Shown one piece after another: positions 19,651 to 28,757 of a stretch of DNA of 64,000 bases; within the stretch, counting starts at the first letter, position 1, and each line of letters starts with the position of its first letter. Both the position numbers and the translations under genes were made by a program. Source of the DNA: an uncultured Spirochaetota bacterium (GTDB lineage: Bacteria > Spirochaetota > UBA4802 > UBA5550); assembly GCA_937872225.1 (NCBI GenBank), contig CALMRZ010000023.1:46324-110323 (forward strand), read 5' to 3'. The notes beneath the pieces were generated by a model that was not told where the DNA came from, did not search any database, and saw only the letters and a list, made by a program, of their open reading frames with translations.

Positions 19651-20006
19651 GTCGGGGCCCTGTGCTGTATACTCGATTTATTGTCGCGCGATGCCCGGGG
19701 CATCGCGCGTCGTTTTTCCGTCATCTTTATTAAAATTCGACACTATGCGCCAATTGCATAAGAAAATAATTTTCCACGGCAGCAGCGATATCCCGGCCCG
19801 TACAAGGGGTCCGAAAAATGGGTCGTTGATATAAATTTCGGTATAATATTTTTTTTCTTGATTAGTAGGTACTATGGTTGTTAGATTCGTTCTCAATCCC
19901 GAATTAGATATATTGGATGTATCAGGTATCCCTGATGCGCCGGAGGGCCTCCAGGATAGTCACGGCAGAAACGGATACCGTCATTTTGCGGCAGTTGGTA
20001 TAACTG
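19651..20006. other. Intergenic region with GC-rich hairpin
   Basis: A near-perfect hairpin CGCGCGATGCCC / GGGCATCGCGCG occupies 19685-19709 and is followed on the + strand by TCGTTTTT, like a terminator, although no rightward gene precedes it. TATAAT at 19842-19847 has no good -35. A 49-codon open frame at 19874-20023 is listed separately. Confidence 0.5.
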
Positions 20007-20023
20007 ATGGTGGAAATAACTGA
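19874..20023 (+). CDS. Possible small ORF overlapping the STAS gene start
   Basis: ATG at 19874 opens 49 codons ending in a TGA at 20021-20023, 17 nt inside the STAS gene. Only a weak ribosome-binding site (AGTAGGT) precedes it and the peptide matches nothing I know. It could be a leader peptide coupled to the STAS gene, or chance. Confidence 0.2.
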   Translation: MVVRFVLNPELDILDVSGIPDAPEGLQDSHGRNGYRHFAAVGITDGGNN

Positions 20024-20360
20024 ACATGGCGCCTATTCCTTGATATCGATCAAGATCGAGGAAATCGATTTTGTCAAGACACCCAAGTTCACGGAAAGCA
20101 TGACCGGTCATCTTGATCAAAAAGGGTATCCGAACATCATACTCGACCTCGATAATCTCTATTATATCGATTCGACCGGGCTCAGTTCGCTGATCAACAT
20201 AAGCCGCAGGATCAGGGACAATAACAACGAGATGGTTGTCGTCTGCAGCAGCACTAAAATTCTTCAGCTTTTCGATATCGCCAAGGTGGGTGTGTTTTTC
20301 AAGATCTTCGATTCTGTGGAAAACGCGGAGAACTATCTCGCTTCACGGGAGAAGCCCTGA
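20007..20360 (+). CDS. STAS-domain anti-sigma-factor antagonist
   Basis: 117-residue single-domain STAS protein of the SpoIIAA/RsbV type. The phosphorylation-site loop YYIDSTGLSSL is intact, with S56 the likely phospho-acceptor. Such proteins release a sigma factor or other target from an anti-sigma kinase when unphosphorylated. The HATPase at 14588 is a possible partner 4.5 kb away, but spirochaetes carry several such proteins. The 3' end overlaps a convergent pseudouridine synthase gene by 28 nt. Confidence 0.88.
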   Translation: MVEITEHGAYSLISIKIEEIDFVKTPKFTESMTGHLDQKGYPNIILDLDNLYYIDSTGLSSLINISRRIRDNNNEMVVVCSSTKILQLFDIAKVGVFFKIFDSVENAENYLASREKP

Positions 20361-21112
20361 CCGCCGGCCCCGGGCGTCCGCGGATGCTGCATGCCGGCCG
20401 ATTTTTTCAGCATGCGCACTTCGGCATCGGTGAGATGACGGAGCGCCCCCTTCTTCAACCTCTTCAGCGAAAGCGTCCCGTAAGAAATTCTTTCGAGGCT
20501 CCTGATCCGGTAACCGAGGTTCTGAAAGGTATACCGTATCTGCCGGTTCTTCCCCTCGGTAAGAACCACCCTGACCGTGAGCCGTGATTCATCAACGCAT
20601 TCGGCCTGGGCCGGCCTTGTCTTCAGCTCCAGCTGGGGGAGGTACATGCCCTTGCGTATCTTCATTATGTCGGTCTCGTCAAGCGGTCGGTCGATTTCCG
20701 CGATGTATTCCTTGGCGATGTGGAAACGCGGGTTGGTAAGCCTGTAGGCAAGGTCCCCGTCATTGGTAAGGAGGAGAAGTCCCGATGTGTCGCGGTCGAG
20801 TCTCCCGACGGGAAAAACGCCGCTGCGCCGGTATTTTTCAGGCACCAGGTCCATCACGGTGGGGCGGTCGCGGTCGTCGCTGACGGTGGTTATATATCCG
20901 CGTGGTTTGTGCAGGATAAGGTAATACCGCTGTTCGAAAGGTCTGACCGGCAAGCCGTCGAGAGTCACCCGGTCGGCGTCGTCAACGAGGGTCCCCAGGG
21001 AGGTGACTTTGTTCCCGTTGATGGCTATTCTGCCGGAGGTTATCAGCTCCTCCACCGCCCGGCGTGATCCCAGGCCTGACTGTGACAGGAATTTATTGAG
21101 CCTTGTTTTCAT
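20333..21112 (-). CDS. rluB: RluB/RsuA-type rRNA pseudouridine synthase
   Basis: 259 residues. The N-terminal S4 RNA-binding domain (about 1-60; LNKFLSQSGLGSRRAVEELI) is followed by the RsuA/RluB/E/F catalytic domain with GRLDRDTSGLLLLT (catalytic D106) and EGKNRQIRY. By length and S4 domain, closest to RluB, which modifies 23S rRNA near position 2605; RsuA or RluE function cannot be excluded. Its start overlaps the end of the upstream lipoprotein gene by 20 nt. Confidence 0.88.
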   Translation of the reverse strand: MKTRLNKFLSQSGLGSRRAVEELITSGRIAINGNKVTSLGTLVDDADRVTLDGLPVRPFEQRYYLILHKPRGYITTVSDDRDRPTVMDLVPEKYRRSGVFPVGRLDRDTSGLLLLTNDGDLAYRLTNPRFHIAKEYIAEIDRPLDETDIMKIRKGMYLPQLELKTRPAQAECVDESRLTVRVVLTEGKNRQIRYTFQNLGYRIRSLERISYGTLSLKRLKKGALRHLTDAEVRMLKKSAGMQHPRTPGAGGQGFSREAR

Positions 21113-21839
21113 CGCCCCCGCCGGCGGGCTTTTTCCTGCCTGGATCTTTCAACTCCGGCTCAGGGCTTGTTTCAATGGATATCTTGGTGAAGCGGAGTTC
21201 GAAATCCTTCATGCTTTTTTTGATGATGTAATCATTCCCGCGCTTGGCCAGGTCAAGGTTGCTCTTGAAGGATGTGCCGCCGGAGAAAATTATCTCGTTT
21301 TTATTGAAATCCAGCTTGTAGGTGCCCACGATGGGGCGGTCCTCGTTCCCCTTGAGGTACGATTTGTATTTACCGCTGTCGTACAGCTCGATACAATGGT
21401 CGGTGAAATCGCCGAACTCGTTGGTGCTCCACCATTTGCCGATGAGATACTGTTTCGCCTGGGCGCGCTCGCTGTCCATGAACTGGTTTATTATCCTGTT
21501 CATGGAATCTTTGGATTTTGAGGAATAAATGGAAATGTTCTGCGCGAACACCCATCCCGTGAGCCCCTCTTTGGTTTTTATCTTGTACCAGTAGCCGTTT
21601 GATTTGCCGACCCAGCTTTTTCCCCTGGACCGTTCCAGGATCTGGACGCTGGTCCCCTTGTTCAGCTCCGAAACAATGCCCGAAAAGATCATCGGGTCAA
21701 TGCGCATGGCCGTGTAACCCTTGAGGATAATGCCATAGGTGTCTTTCGTGATCTCGTCGTCGCTTTTGGTGCATGACAGGCAGGCCGTGATCAAAACGAT
21801 GGCGGCTATCATGCTGAACAGATGTGCGGTGGTTTTCAT
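21093..21839 (-). CDS. SH3-domain lipoprotein
   Basis: From the ATG at 21839 the product starts with a lipoprotein signal (lipobox ITAC, Cys about residue 20, with a second candidate Cys at 23). A bacterial SH3-like domain follows (about 35-95: IVSELNKGTSVQILERS, WYKIKTKEGLTGWVFAQ). The second half, with KWWSTNEF, GKYKSYLKG and GTYKLDFNKNEI, looks like a small beta-barrel. Such proteins often bind peptidoglycan. The open frame continues 99 codons upstream with no coding character; an ATG at 21875 is an alternative start. Co-transcribed with rluB. Confidence 0.75.
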   Translation of the reverse strand: MKTTAHLFSMIAAIVLITACLSCTKSDDEITKDTYGIILKGYTAMRIDPMIFSGIVSELNKGTSVQILERSRGKSWVGKSNGYWYKIKTKEGLTGWVFAQNISIYSSKSKDSMNRIINQFMDSERAQAKQYLIGKWWSTNEFGDFTDHCIELYDSGKYKSYLKGNEDRPIVGTYKLDFNKNEIIFSGGTSFKSNLDLAKRGNDYIIKKSMKDFELRFTKISIETSPEPELKDPGRKKPAGGGDENKAQ

Positions 21840-22424
21840 GGGGCTGTTACGTTCTTCCTTGTGATTGCTGTTCATCAGATTTGCACATGATGTAATTTTC
21901 AAGTATTTTCTTATGCCGCCCGTTAATTTATTGCCTGAAGGCGGTATGGAGCGGCGCCGTACGGCCTCTTTGATCGCAGCGCGCGGAAACCCCGGAGCTC
22001 TGTTCCGGGGATGATAGCGCGCAAAAACATTATGCGACAAAATACCCCGTAGCTTGCTGCGTGGCATTTTACAATGAAAATTCGGCGCGGAAATTATCTT
22101 GACGACTGGCGTAATTTTTGCAGAAATATACAACATTGTATAATACCAGCGTGCCTACTGAAAGGAGTTCGGTGCGATACAAAATCATTATCGGCGGCAA
22201 TGGATTGATGCGGTTATGGATGTCTGCGACAAATTCCGGGATACCGTACTGACCTTTTCGAATCTCCTGGCCGCGGCACGGAGATTCGCCTGGCCTGTCC
22301 TGGGTCGCTTCATCTACAGGGTTCCGCCTACGGGGGATTCGGCCTTTTTCAGGTATGAGCGAGCTAATCGTCGCATGCGTGAAACCTCTCTCTGGTTATT
22401 TTGACAACTTCGGCGGGATACAGC
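21840..22424. other. Intergenic region, divergent promoters
   Basis: No convincing gene; the 62-codon frame at 22216-22404 lacks a ribosome-binding site. A hairpin CCCCGGAGCTCTGTTCCGGGG lies near 21990-22011. TATAAT at 22139-22144 with TTGCAG 15 nt upstream (22118-22123) is a possible promoter for the amidase gene, leaving a leader of nearly 280 nt. Confidence 0.45.
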
Positions 22425-23621
22425 ATGTCGGGACATACGCGCGGTATTATAGTTAAAAAAAAGACTAGGATCGTTCAGCTCGTTGCGTTGTTCATCTGTA
22501 TCGCGGCTCCGGCGTTGCCTTCATCCGAGAGCATAACCATCATCCGCGTCGATGGCGGTGAATACCTGCCCCTTGATGAAATGCTGCCCCGGTGCGGCAT
22601 CGAGCATTCCTTTGACATGGTGGCACAGAAGGGCAAGCTGTACCGGAAGAATCATTACGCCGTCTACGGCGTGGGGCTGCCGATCGTGCTGATTGACGGC
22701 AGCCTGTATAAGTCTTCCGCAGCGGTCCGCCGCCAGGGAGGCCGGGTGCTTCTTCCTCTCGATACGGGACAGGAGGTGGCGCGAAGCCTCAACCCGGAGC
22801 TGGGGCTTGCCCGCAGGGGAGACGCGCTGGTCGTCGAACGCAGGGGCGGTGAAACAGTCCCGGACCAGAAAATTGAAAAACGGCGTCCCGGACCGAGAGA
22901 CAGGATCAGCTTTATCGTCATAGACGCCGGCCATGGCGGCAAGGATCCCGGTGCTGTCGGGAAGGGGGGGCTCCGGGAAAAGGACATCACCCTCAGGGTG
23001 GCCCGGCTCCTCGAAAAGAGGATCAGGACCAGGCTCGCCGGCGTGCGCGTTTACATGACCAGGGGCGACGACCGGTTCATCGAGCTGTCCGCCAGGACGG
23101 TCATAGCAAACCGCCTTTTAAAAAAGAACGAAAACGGAATTTTTCTCAGCATCCATGTCAACTCGTCCCTCTCCAGCCGCATATCCGGCCATGAGACCTT
23201 TTTCCTCTCCCAGAACCCAACCAACGAGGAGGCGCGGAACACGGCGGCCCTGGAGAACAATGTCGTAGTCCTGGAAGACAGGACAAAGGGGAAATCGGGC
23301 CATGATGACGTAGATTACATAGAGGCCATGATGATCACGACGCAGATCCAGAAGGAAAGCTCGGCCCTGGCGGCCTCGGTGCAGGAAGGTATGGCGAAAA
23401 AGAACAGGGTCTTCAGCTCCCGGGGGGTCAAAAAGGCCGACTTTTATGTTCTCCGGGGGGTGCTGATGCCGGCGGCCCTTGTGGAAATAGGCTATATTTC
23501 CAATGCAAAGGAAGCTGGCTATCTCAAAAAAGACAGCCACCGCGAAGCGGTGGCGGAAGGGATCAGCCAGGGTGTTGAGCTTTTTATCAAGAACTACAAC
23601 AGCCTGATCAGGGTCAATTAG
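22425..23621 (+). CDS. N-acetylmuramoyl-L-alanine amidase (Amidase_3, AmiC type)
   Basis: Zinc amidase cutting the bond between N-acetylmuramic acid and the stem peptide in the periplasm. The N terminus has a signal peptide after KKKTR; residues about 40-140 resemble a copper-amine-oxidase-N or AMIN-like module. The catalytic domain begins at IDAGHGGKDPGA (first zinc His), then LREKDITL (Glu), SIHVNSS (second His), and ends with ALVEIGYISN (catalytic Glu). ATG 22425 is preferred to TTG 22401. The next gene encodes a GerMN protein, a pairing that suggests joint wall remodelling. Confidence 0.9.
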   Translation: MSGHTRGIIVKKKTRIVQLVALFICIAAPALPSSESITIIRVDGGEYLPLDEMLPRCGIEHSFDMVAQKGKLYRKNHYAVYGVGLPIVLIDGSLYKSSAAVRRQGGRVLLPLDTGQEVARSLNPELGLARRGDALVVERRGGETVPDQKIEKRRPGPRDRISFIVIDAGHGGKDPGAVGKGGLREKDITLRVARLLEKRIRTRLAGVRVYMTRGDDRFIELSARTVIANRLLKKNENGIFLSIHVNSSLSSRISGHETFFLSQNPTNEEARNTAALENNVVVLEDRTKGKSGHDDVDYIEAMMITTQIQKESSALAASVQEGMAKKNRVFSSRGVKKADFYVLRGVLMPAALVEIGYISNAKEAGYLKKDSHREAVAEGISQGVELFIKNYNSLIRVN

Positions 23622-23735
23622 GTCATCCTTTATGCCCCTTGATAAGACTGTGCTTCCGATTAATGGGGATGGCGGCAAAAAATCCTTGATTCTACGGGGG
23701 CCTTTTCCTATTGTACCTCAATCGCGGTGGCACTG

Positions 23736-24413
23736 ATGAAAATTGACCTAAACAAACTGAAACAAGACCTTAAGGGGTATATCCGGCGGCTGATTGAGGG
23801 GCCCCTTGAGTTATATTATGAGCACGTGCAGCCCCGGGTCCATGCGGTGACGTCCCTGGCGCGGACAGAATTGATTGACTACCCGCGGGGCAGTGAAAGG
23901 AACCGCCGCCTTGTCCTCGTTTTTGCCGGTATTTTTATCGCCGACTACCTGATGTACTGCCTGCACACGAACAAGAACATCGGGGATATCTTTCCGGAAC
24001 TGCCGTCCCTTTCCCATGAAAAAAAGGTATCAGTGTATCTTCCCGCCCTTGACGGGGCCACGATCATGCGGGAGACGCGGGAAATCCCGCTGTATGATAG
24101 CGATGAAAAGACCGCGAAGCTCCTCTTCGAGACCGTGGTGAAGGGTTCCCTGTATGATAACACCGCCATGGCGGTTCCCGCTGGTCTCTTCGTGAGAAAA
24201 GTATGGATCCAGGGCCGGGGCTCCGGTAACGGCAGGGTGTGCATCATAGACCTGGAACCGGCGGAGCTTCGGCTCAGCGCGACGGTGATAAAAAACTCGG
24301 AGCGGCTTTTCAGGCGCGCTGTCGAAAAAACGATCACCGAGAACATCCCTTCGATCAAAACCGTCCTGGTGCTTGAAAAGGGAGTGCCCGGGACCGCCCT
24401 CTGGGAGCTCTAG
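23736..24413 (+). CDS. GerMN-domain membrane protein
   Basis: 225 residues from ATG 23736 (a GTG at 23727 is in frame). An N-terminal cytoplasmic part, one membrane helix at about 60-77 (LVLVFAGIFIADYLMYCL), then an extracytoplasmic GerMN domain: VSVYLPALDGATIMRETREIP, KLLFETVVKG, and RLFRRAVEKTITENIPSIKTVLVLEKG. GerM of spore-formers works with the amidase/SpoIID machinery; in non-sporulating diderms such proteins sit beside amidases and probably help wall hydrolysis. It overlaps convergent dapF by 4 nt. Confidence 0.75.
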   Translation: MKIDLNKLKQDLKGYIRRLIEGPLELYYEHVQPRVHAVTSLARTELIDYPRGSERNRRLVLVFAGIFIADYLMYCLHTNKNIGDIFPELPSLSHEKKVSVYLPALDGATIMRETREIPLYDSDEKTAKLLFETVVKGSLYDNTAMAVPAGLFVRKVWIQGRGSGNGRVCIIDLEPAELRLSATVIKNSERLFRRAVEKTITENIPSIKTVLVLEKGVPGTALWEL

Positions 24414-25249
24414 CCGGGCCACTTGCCCGTGAAAACCTCCACCGCCGGCCCGGAAAGATATATGGTATTGTCATCCTCCCGCCATTCGGTCTTCAGGTCC
24501 CCGCCGGGAAGGTGAATCTGTATCTTCCGTTCCGTCAGCTTGTTAAGGATGCAGGCGGCAGTCACCGCCGACGCGCCGGTGCCGCAGGAAAGGGTCTCCC
24601 CGGTCCCCCGCTCCCAGGTGCGCTGAACGACTTCTTTTCTGTTCAGGACCTTCACGAACTCGACATTGGTCCTGTTGGGAAAGAGGGCATGGTTCTCCAC
24701 GATGGGCCCGTATTTCTCGACGGGGAATTTTTCTATCTCCTCCACGAAAATGACGACATGGGGATTGCCCATGGACACGGCGGTGATGGTGAACCGGGAC
24801 CCGTCGTCCATCTGCAGCGTCTCTCCCACGACCATTCCCTGGCCGCCGATCATGGGGATCCTGTCCCGCCGCAGTATCGGCTCCCCCATGTTTACGACGA
24901 CGCTGCTGACGCCCCGGTTCTTAACCTGGAGCCGGAGCTCCTTTACCCCGGCCGCGGTCTCTATTGTCAGACGCTTTTTGGAGGTCAGGCGGTTGTCGTA
25001 AAGATACTTCGCGAAGCAGCGGATGCCGTTGCCGCACATCTCGGCTTCGCTGCCGTCCGGGTTGAACATCCTCATCCGGAAATCCGCGGATTTTGAACCG
25101 AGAAGGACCAGTATGCCGTCGGACCCGATGCCGTAGTGCCGGTCGCTCATGGCCCTGGCCAGCCTGCTGAAGCCGGCTGCCTTCTGTTTTCTGCCGTCAA
25201 TGACGACATAGTCATTGCCGGTCCCGTGCATTTTGGTGAATTGTATCAT
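24410..25249 (-). CDS. dapF: Diaminopimelate epimerase
   Basis: Converts LL- to meso-diaminopimelate for lysine and peptidoglycan. 279 residues from the ATG at 25249, which gives the conserved N terminus FTKMHGTGNDYVVID; the longer frame from 25291 is unlikely. The two catalytic cysteines are in EMCGNGIRC (C72) and SCGTGASAV (C222). Its presence supports diaminopimelate-type peptidoglycan rather than the ornithine type of some spirochaetes, though lysine synthesis alone would also need it. Confidence 0.95.
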   Translation of the reverse strand: MIQFTKMHGTGNDYVVIDGRKQKAAGFSRLARAMSDRHYGIGSDGILVLLGSKSADFRMRMFNPDGSEAEMCGNGIRCFAKYLYDNRLTSKKRLTIETAAGVKELRLQVKNRGVSSVVVNMGEPILRRDRIPMIGGQGMVVGETLQMDDGSRFTITAVSMGNPHVVIFVEEIEKFPVEKYGPIVENHALFPNRTNVEFVKVLNRKEVVQRTWERGTGETLSCGTGASAVTAACILNKLTERKIQIHLPGGDLKTEWREDDNTIYLSGPAVEVFTGKWPG

Positions 25250-25648
25250 GGCAGTATTCCTGTTGTTGCCGGCGCCGGTTATCCCGGGCACCGCAGTCTC
25301 AATAATATAAATGATAAATATGATACAATAACCCCCAATAATTGTAAAGCCATAAAAATGAAACCGTCATTCTGCAATTATCCCCCTGGCGCCGCTCTAG
25401 TTCACATGTCCAAACCCTGCTCAGCGCGCTCTGGCGACCTCACTCCCTGCCCCCTCTCCATGAAATGCAAAGAAGGACAGGGAGTGAGGAAAAAAGAGAG
25501 AGGAAATCAGGTGGTGGGAGGTATGGTAGAAATGGACTTAAACAAAAATATTCCTTGATGGAAAAACCCTGCGGTACGATACAGTATTAAGGCGGCACCG
25601 GGGGCACCACCGGAATCGGCCGCGGGGATTTGAAGCGGTAACGGAATA
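25250..25648. other. Intergenic region with degenerate hairpin repeat
   Basis: Separates divergent dapF and the deacetylase gene. It holds the inverted repeat at 25438-25489 (listed separately). The AT-rich part near 25300-25330 is the likely dapF promoter zone, without a clear -35/-10 pair. No gene seen. Confidence 0.5.
25438..25489. repeat. Inverted repeat, REP/MITE-like remnant
   Basis: Perfect 12-bp arms CCTCACTCCCTG (25438-25449) and CAGGGAGTGAGG (25478-25489), with an inner CCCCTCTCCAT segment. The C-rich then G-rich, Ts-and-As pattern resembles the dispersed intergenic hairpin repeats found in many environmental genomes. Confidence 0.55.
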
Positions 25649-26464
25649 ATGAAGAGCATTTCTATACTTATCGTGTCCCTGGCGCTTTCCCTGGCCGCGG
25701 CCCTGTTCTTCTACCTGGATGATTATGACGGGTTTTCCCGGGGCAGGATGACGTGGCTGCACAAAGACCGGGAGACGCAGTCCCGGCTCCTGGCGATACC
25801 CATTATCCTCTATCATAATATCGACGGCAAGGGGCCCTTTTCAATCGATGCTGAAACCCTGAGGGCGCATTTCCAGATGATACGGGACCGGGGCATACGG
25901 GTCGTCCCGCTGCGGGAGCTCATGCAGAAACTTGAGAACCCCGCGCCGTATAGTGAAAAGGTGGTTGCCATCACCTTTGATGACGGGTACGGCTCGATGT
26001 ACACCAGGCTGCTCCCCCTGGCGCGGGAATTCGGTTATCCCGTCACGCTCTTCGTTTACACTGATAACATATCTTTGAAATCGTCAAAAAACCTGACATG
26101 GAGACGGCTGCGGGCCATGGACCGGCAGGGGGTCGATATCCAGGCCCATTCCATCACCCATTGCGACCTTACCCGGCTTTCGAAAAAGAAACATGACCCG
26201 GAGGTTCGGAGGCGGCTTTACGAGGAGCTCTATCTGTCAAAGAGGATACTGGAGCTCTATATGAACAAGAAGGTGGAATTGTTTGCGTACCCGTACGGGA
26301 AATACGATCTCACCATCCTTGACCTGACTGCGAAGGCGGGATACCGGCGGGCCTTTTCAACCGATTACGGATCAAATATAATAACCAGGGACAATTTCTG
26401 CCTGAAAAGGCAGCATATTAAAAGCAGCTATACCATGAGCTATATTGACTCCATCATCCGATAA
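25649..26464 (+). CDS. Polysaccharide deacetylase (NodB domain), membrane anchored
   Basis: 271 residues: an N-terminal signal anchor (residues about 4-22), then a carbohydrate-esterase-4 domain. Motif 1 is TFDDGY with D111 (base) and D112 (metal); motif 2 is HSITHCD with H167 and H171 (metal). A later AYPYGKYD segment is also typical. It removes acetyl groups from a glycan, possibly peptidoglycan; the substrate cannot be read. Next downstream is a cell-wall M23 endopeptidase. Confidence 0.9.
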   Translation: MKSISILIVSLALSLAAALFFYLDDYDGFSRGRMTWLHKDRETQSRLLAIPIILYHNIDGKGPFSIDAETLRAHFQMIRDRGIRVVPLRELMQKLENPAPYSEKVVAITFDDGYGSMYTRLLPLAREFGYPVTLFVYTDNISLKSSKNLTWRRLRAMDRQGVDIQAHSITHCDLTRLSKKKHDPEVRRRLYEELYLSKRILELYMNKKVELFAYPYGKYDLTILDLTAKAGYRRAFSTDYGSNIITRDNFCLKRQHIKSSYTMSYIDSIIR

Positions 26465-26857
26465 TGCCTGGCGCTTCTGGATGATTCCCGGTGATGGATC
26501 TTCCCCGGCCTTTTGTCGCACGTCTGCCATGCTCTCTTCATATTGCAGGCTAACGGGACTTCAGCTTCAAGGGTGGTTGATTGCTTGTATTGCCGATGAT
26601 CTTCGTGAAGCAGACGCTGGCTCTATTGAGACATATCATGGTATTAGTATAATAAAATATGCATAAACAGTCGATAATGTATACAATTGAACAGGGTGTC
26701 AAAAACGATGGTTTGTTATGCGATATTAATAGTCATAAAGATTGTAATTTTTTATTGACAAATACCATAAGTGTTAATTAATTATCACAACTTCGTATTT
26801 ATTGTCTTCGTACCCATAACAAAACATAAATAAAGACTGCAAGGAGTGGACGCGGTA
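26465..26857. other. AT-rich intergenic region
   Basis: No gene or strong hairpin after the deacetylase. A promoter candidate for the next gene is TTGACA at 26755-26760 with TAATTA at 26779-26784 (18-nt spacing), about 75 nt before its start. Confidence 0.45.
26755..26784 (+). promoter_or_regulatory. Candidate promoter for M23 peptidase gene
   Basis: Consensus -35 TTGACA and weak -10 TAATTA separated by 18 nt in AT-rich DNA. Confidence 0.4.
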
Positions 26858-27586
26858 ATGAGAAGCATAATCGGGACAGCCATTTTATTATTTTTTATAA
26901 GCGGCGCTTCCTTTGCTGAGGAAGTAATCCGGGTTGATAACCAGTATGTACAGGAGTATAAGGGCCGCCTCGGCATCTGGACAAGAGTTGAATCGCAGGC
27001 GATGCTCAATTCTTTCATCGGCAAGTATTACATAACGATGAAAGAGTTCAACGAGATCAACGGCGCATCGATCACCTGGGGCCAGTATGTCTTCATACCC
27101 TATTCCGAAAAATATATCCAGGAACTTGAGGCGCAGGGCGTCAAGCGCGACAACCTGGTGAGCAAGAAGAGCGATTTCATCTGGCCCCTGACCCAGGTTG
27201 ACAACATATCCTCGACCTTCGGTCAGCGCAACGGCCGGTTCCACACGGGAACCGACATGCCCGCCACTTCGGGAACGCCGATCATCGCCGTCATGGACGG
27301 CAGGGTCCTGTCGGCGCGGTATGAGGGCGGATTCGGCTATACCATCTGCATGGAGCACCGGGACAACTTCATTACCAGGTACGCCCACTGTTCGGTAATG
27401 CTGGTCAAGGCCGGCGATATCATGAAAAAGGGGCAGGTCATAGGCTTCGTGGGCAGCACCGGAACATCAACCGGTAACCATCTTCATTTTGAGATTCGGT
27501 ACAATGATATTCCGCTGAACCCCCTCGATTTCCTGCCCTATAAGCAGAACCTGGTTCAGACCCATATGATGCGGAACTGGAAGTGA
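26858..27586 (+). CDS. M23-family metallopeptidase, exported
   Basis: 242 residues from the ATG at 26858, where AAGGAG (26841-26846) sits about 11 nt upstream. Signal peptide (GTAILLFFISGASFA), a short LysM-like segment (ITMKEFNEINGASITWGQYVFIPY), then the lysostaphin-type catalytic domain with zinc motifs HTGTD and HLHFEIR and the intervening TRYAHCSVMLVKAGD. It cuts peptidoglycan cross-bridges. All metal ligands are present, so it should be active rather than an EnvC-type activator. Confidence 0.9.
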   Translation: MRSIIGTAILLFFISGASFAEEVIRVDNQYVQEYKGRLGIWTRVESQAMLNSFIGKYYITMKEFNEINGASITWGQYVFIPYSEKYIQELEAQGVKRDNLVSKKSDFIWPLTQVDNISSTFGQRNGRFHTGTDMPATSGTPIIAVMDGRVLSARYEGGFGYTICMEHRDNFITRYAHCSVMLVKAGDIMKKGQVIGFVGSTGTSTGNHLHFEIRYNDIPLNPLDFLPYKQNLVQTHMMRNWK

Positions 27587-27610
27587 AATAATTGTAAGCG
27601 TAAAAACAGT

Positions 27611-27639
27611 GGGCGGCATTGAACGATGCCGCCCTTTTT
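27611..27639 (+). terminator. Intrinsic terminator of M23 peptidase gene
   Basis: 9-bp stem GGGCGGCAT / ATGCCGCCC (27611-27619, 27625-27633) and T6. The opposite strand also carries a late T-run, so it may serve the convergent gene too. Confidence 0.92.
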
Positions 27640-27673
27640 TGTTTGCGCCGCCGGTGACGATGGACGGGCCTGG

Positions 27674-28663
27674 TTATTTGGTGTCACTCTTGGCGTCGCT
27701 TCTGGGTTCGCTCTTCGAGCTTGTATCCACTGACTCTTCAAGGTTGATGTTGTTCTTCTTTAGAAATCTTTCGGTTTCGGCGTCGATGTTGTAGGTATCG
27801 TCGATCATGGCTTTGATCTTTTCCGCCGTGGGGAAGGTCTTTTTGATGATCTGCTCCTCTTCGTCGGAACCGAAATATGCCAGGTTGGTTATCCTGCCGA
27901 TTATCTTTTCTATGTCCTTCTGCGTGTTGTTGATTATGCAGACGAGGTTCGGTCCGCTCTGGAAGCCCCACTGGAAGCCGTCCCTGCTGTCGGCGGTGAA
28001 GGTTTCGGCTATGCCGTCGCCGTTGGCGTCCTCGGCGTAATAAACAGTGCCGCCGTCGGGGGTCCTGCCCGTCACCCGGGTGATGTATTTCACCTGGTCT
28101 CCGTCGGATATCTTCCGGGGTATCCTTTCGCGCCTCACATTGATGTCGGATTCCTTGCGGTTGACGATCAGGGACAGAAATATGGCCACGTGTTTTTTCA
28201 GAAACTTGTCGCGCACGGCGAGGTAAAAGTCCCGGTAATTGCCGGAAACGAATTCCTTGGTGATGTTTTTCTGTATTTCAATCTTGCGGTCGGTGATCAT
28301 GACATAGTTGGGACTGTTGCTGATCTTGTTCTGCCACAGGTCCGGTACGATCTGGCTGCTGCGGTCCAGGACCGCCCTGTTGTGGGCAACCTGTTCCGGG
28401 TTGTCGTAGCCGTCCTGGATCAGGTAGACTTTCTTGTCCTTGATGACCATCAGCGCCGCGATGGAGTTATCAAAGGCGTCGCTGTCACCCTCGGCCGGGA
28501 CCTTTTCGAACTGCTGGTAGAGGACGCGGTTTTCATCGTACCTGGAAAGCTTCTGGATGTCGACCGGGGTCAGGGTCTGTCGCTTACCGTATGAGGCAGG
28601 CTGCAGGAAGAGAATTGATAGGGACAGCATGCAAACCAGGGTTTTTCCGAAAGTACGTGTCAT
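27674..28663 (-). CDS. Unknown exported protein with a Ca-binding-like loop
   Basis: 329 residues with a clear signal peptide (about 1-26). No family recognised. The segment YAEDANGDGIAETF has the DxNxDG pattern of EF-hand or dockerin calcium loops. The C terminus is a polar Ser/Asp/Lys tail (SSKSEPRSDAKSDTK). Many Asp, Lys and Tyr residues. Isolated between a convergent peptidase gene and the leftward ADP-ribosylglycohydrolase-like gene. Confidence 0.65.
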   Translation of the reverse strand: MTRTFGKTLVCMLSLSILFLQPASYGKRQTLTPVDIQKLSRYDENRVLYQQFEKVPAEGDSDAFDNSIAALMVIKDKKVYLIQDGYDNPEQVAHNRAVLDRSSQIVPDLWQNKISNSPNYVMITDRKIEIQKNITKEFVSGNYRDFYLAVRDKFLKKHVAIFLSLIVNRKESDINVRRERIPRKISDGDQVKYITRVTGRTPDGGTVYYAEDANGDGIAETFTADSRDGFQWGFQSGPNLVCIINNTQKDIEKIIGRITNLAYFGSDEEEQIIKKTFPTAEKIKAMIDDTYNIDAETERFLKKNNINLEESVDTSSKSEPRSDAKSDTK

Positions 28664-28757
28664 GGGTTCCTCCGTGATTCAAGGGGTATCGCGCTGATAA
28701 CCACAATTCCACCGCAGTTAGAACAGTACCGCCGATCGGCAATTTGTCAAATATTTT

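Noticed and set aside
22216..22404. Possible 62-residue protein before the amidase
   Set aside because: No ribosome-binding site and no recognisable features.
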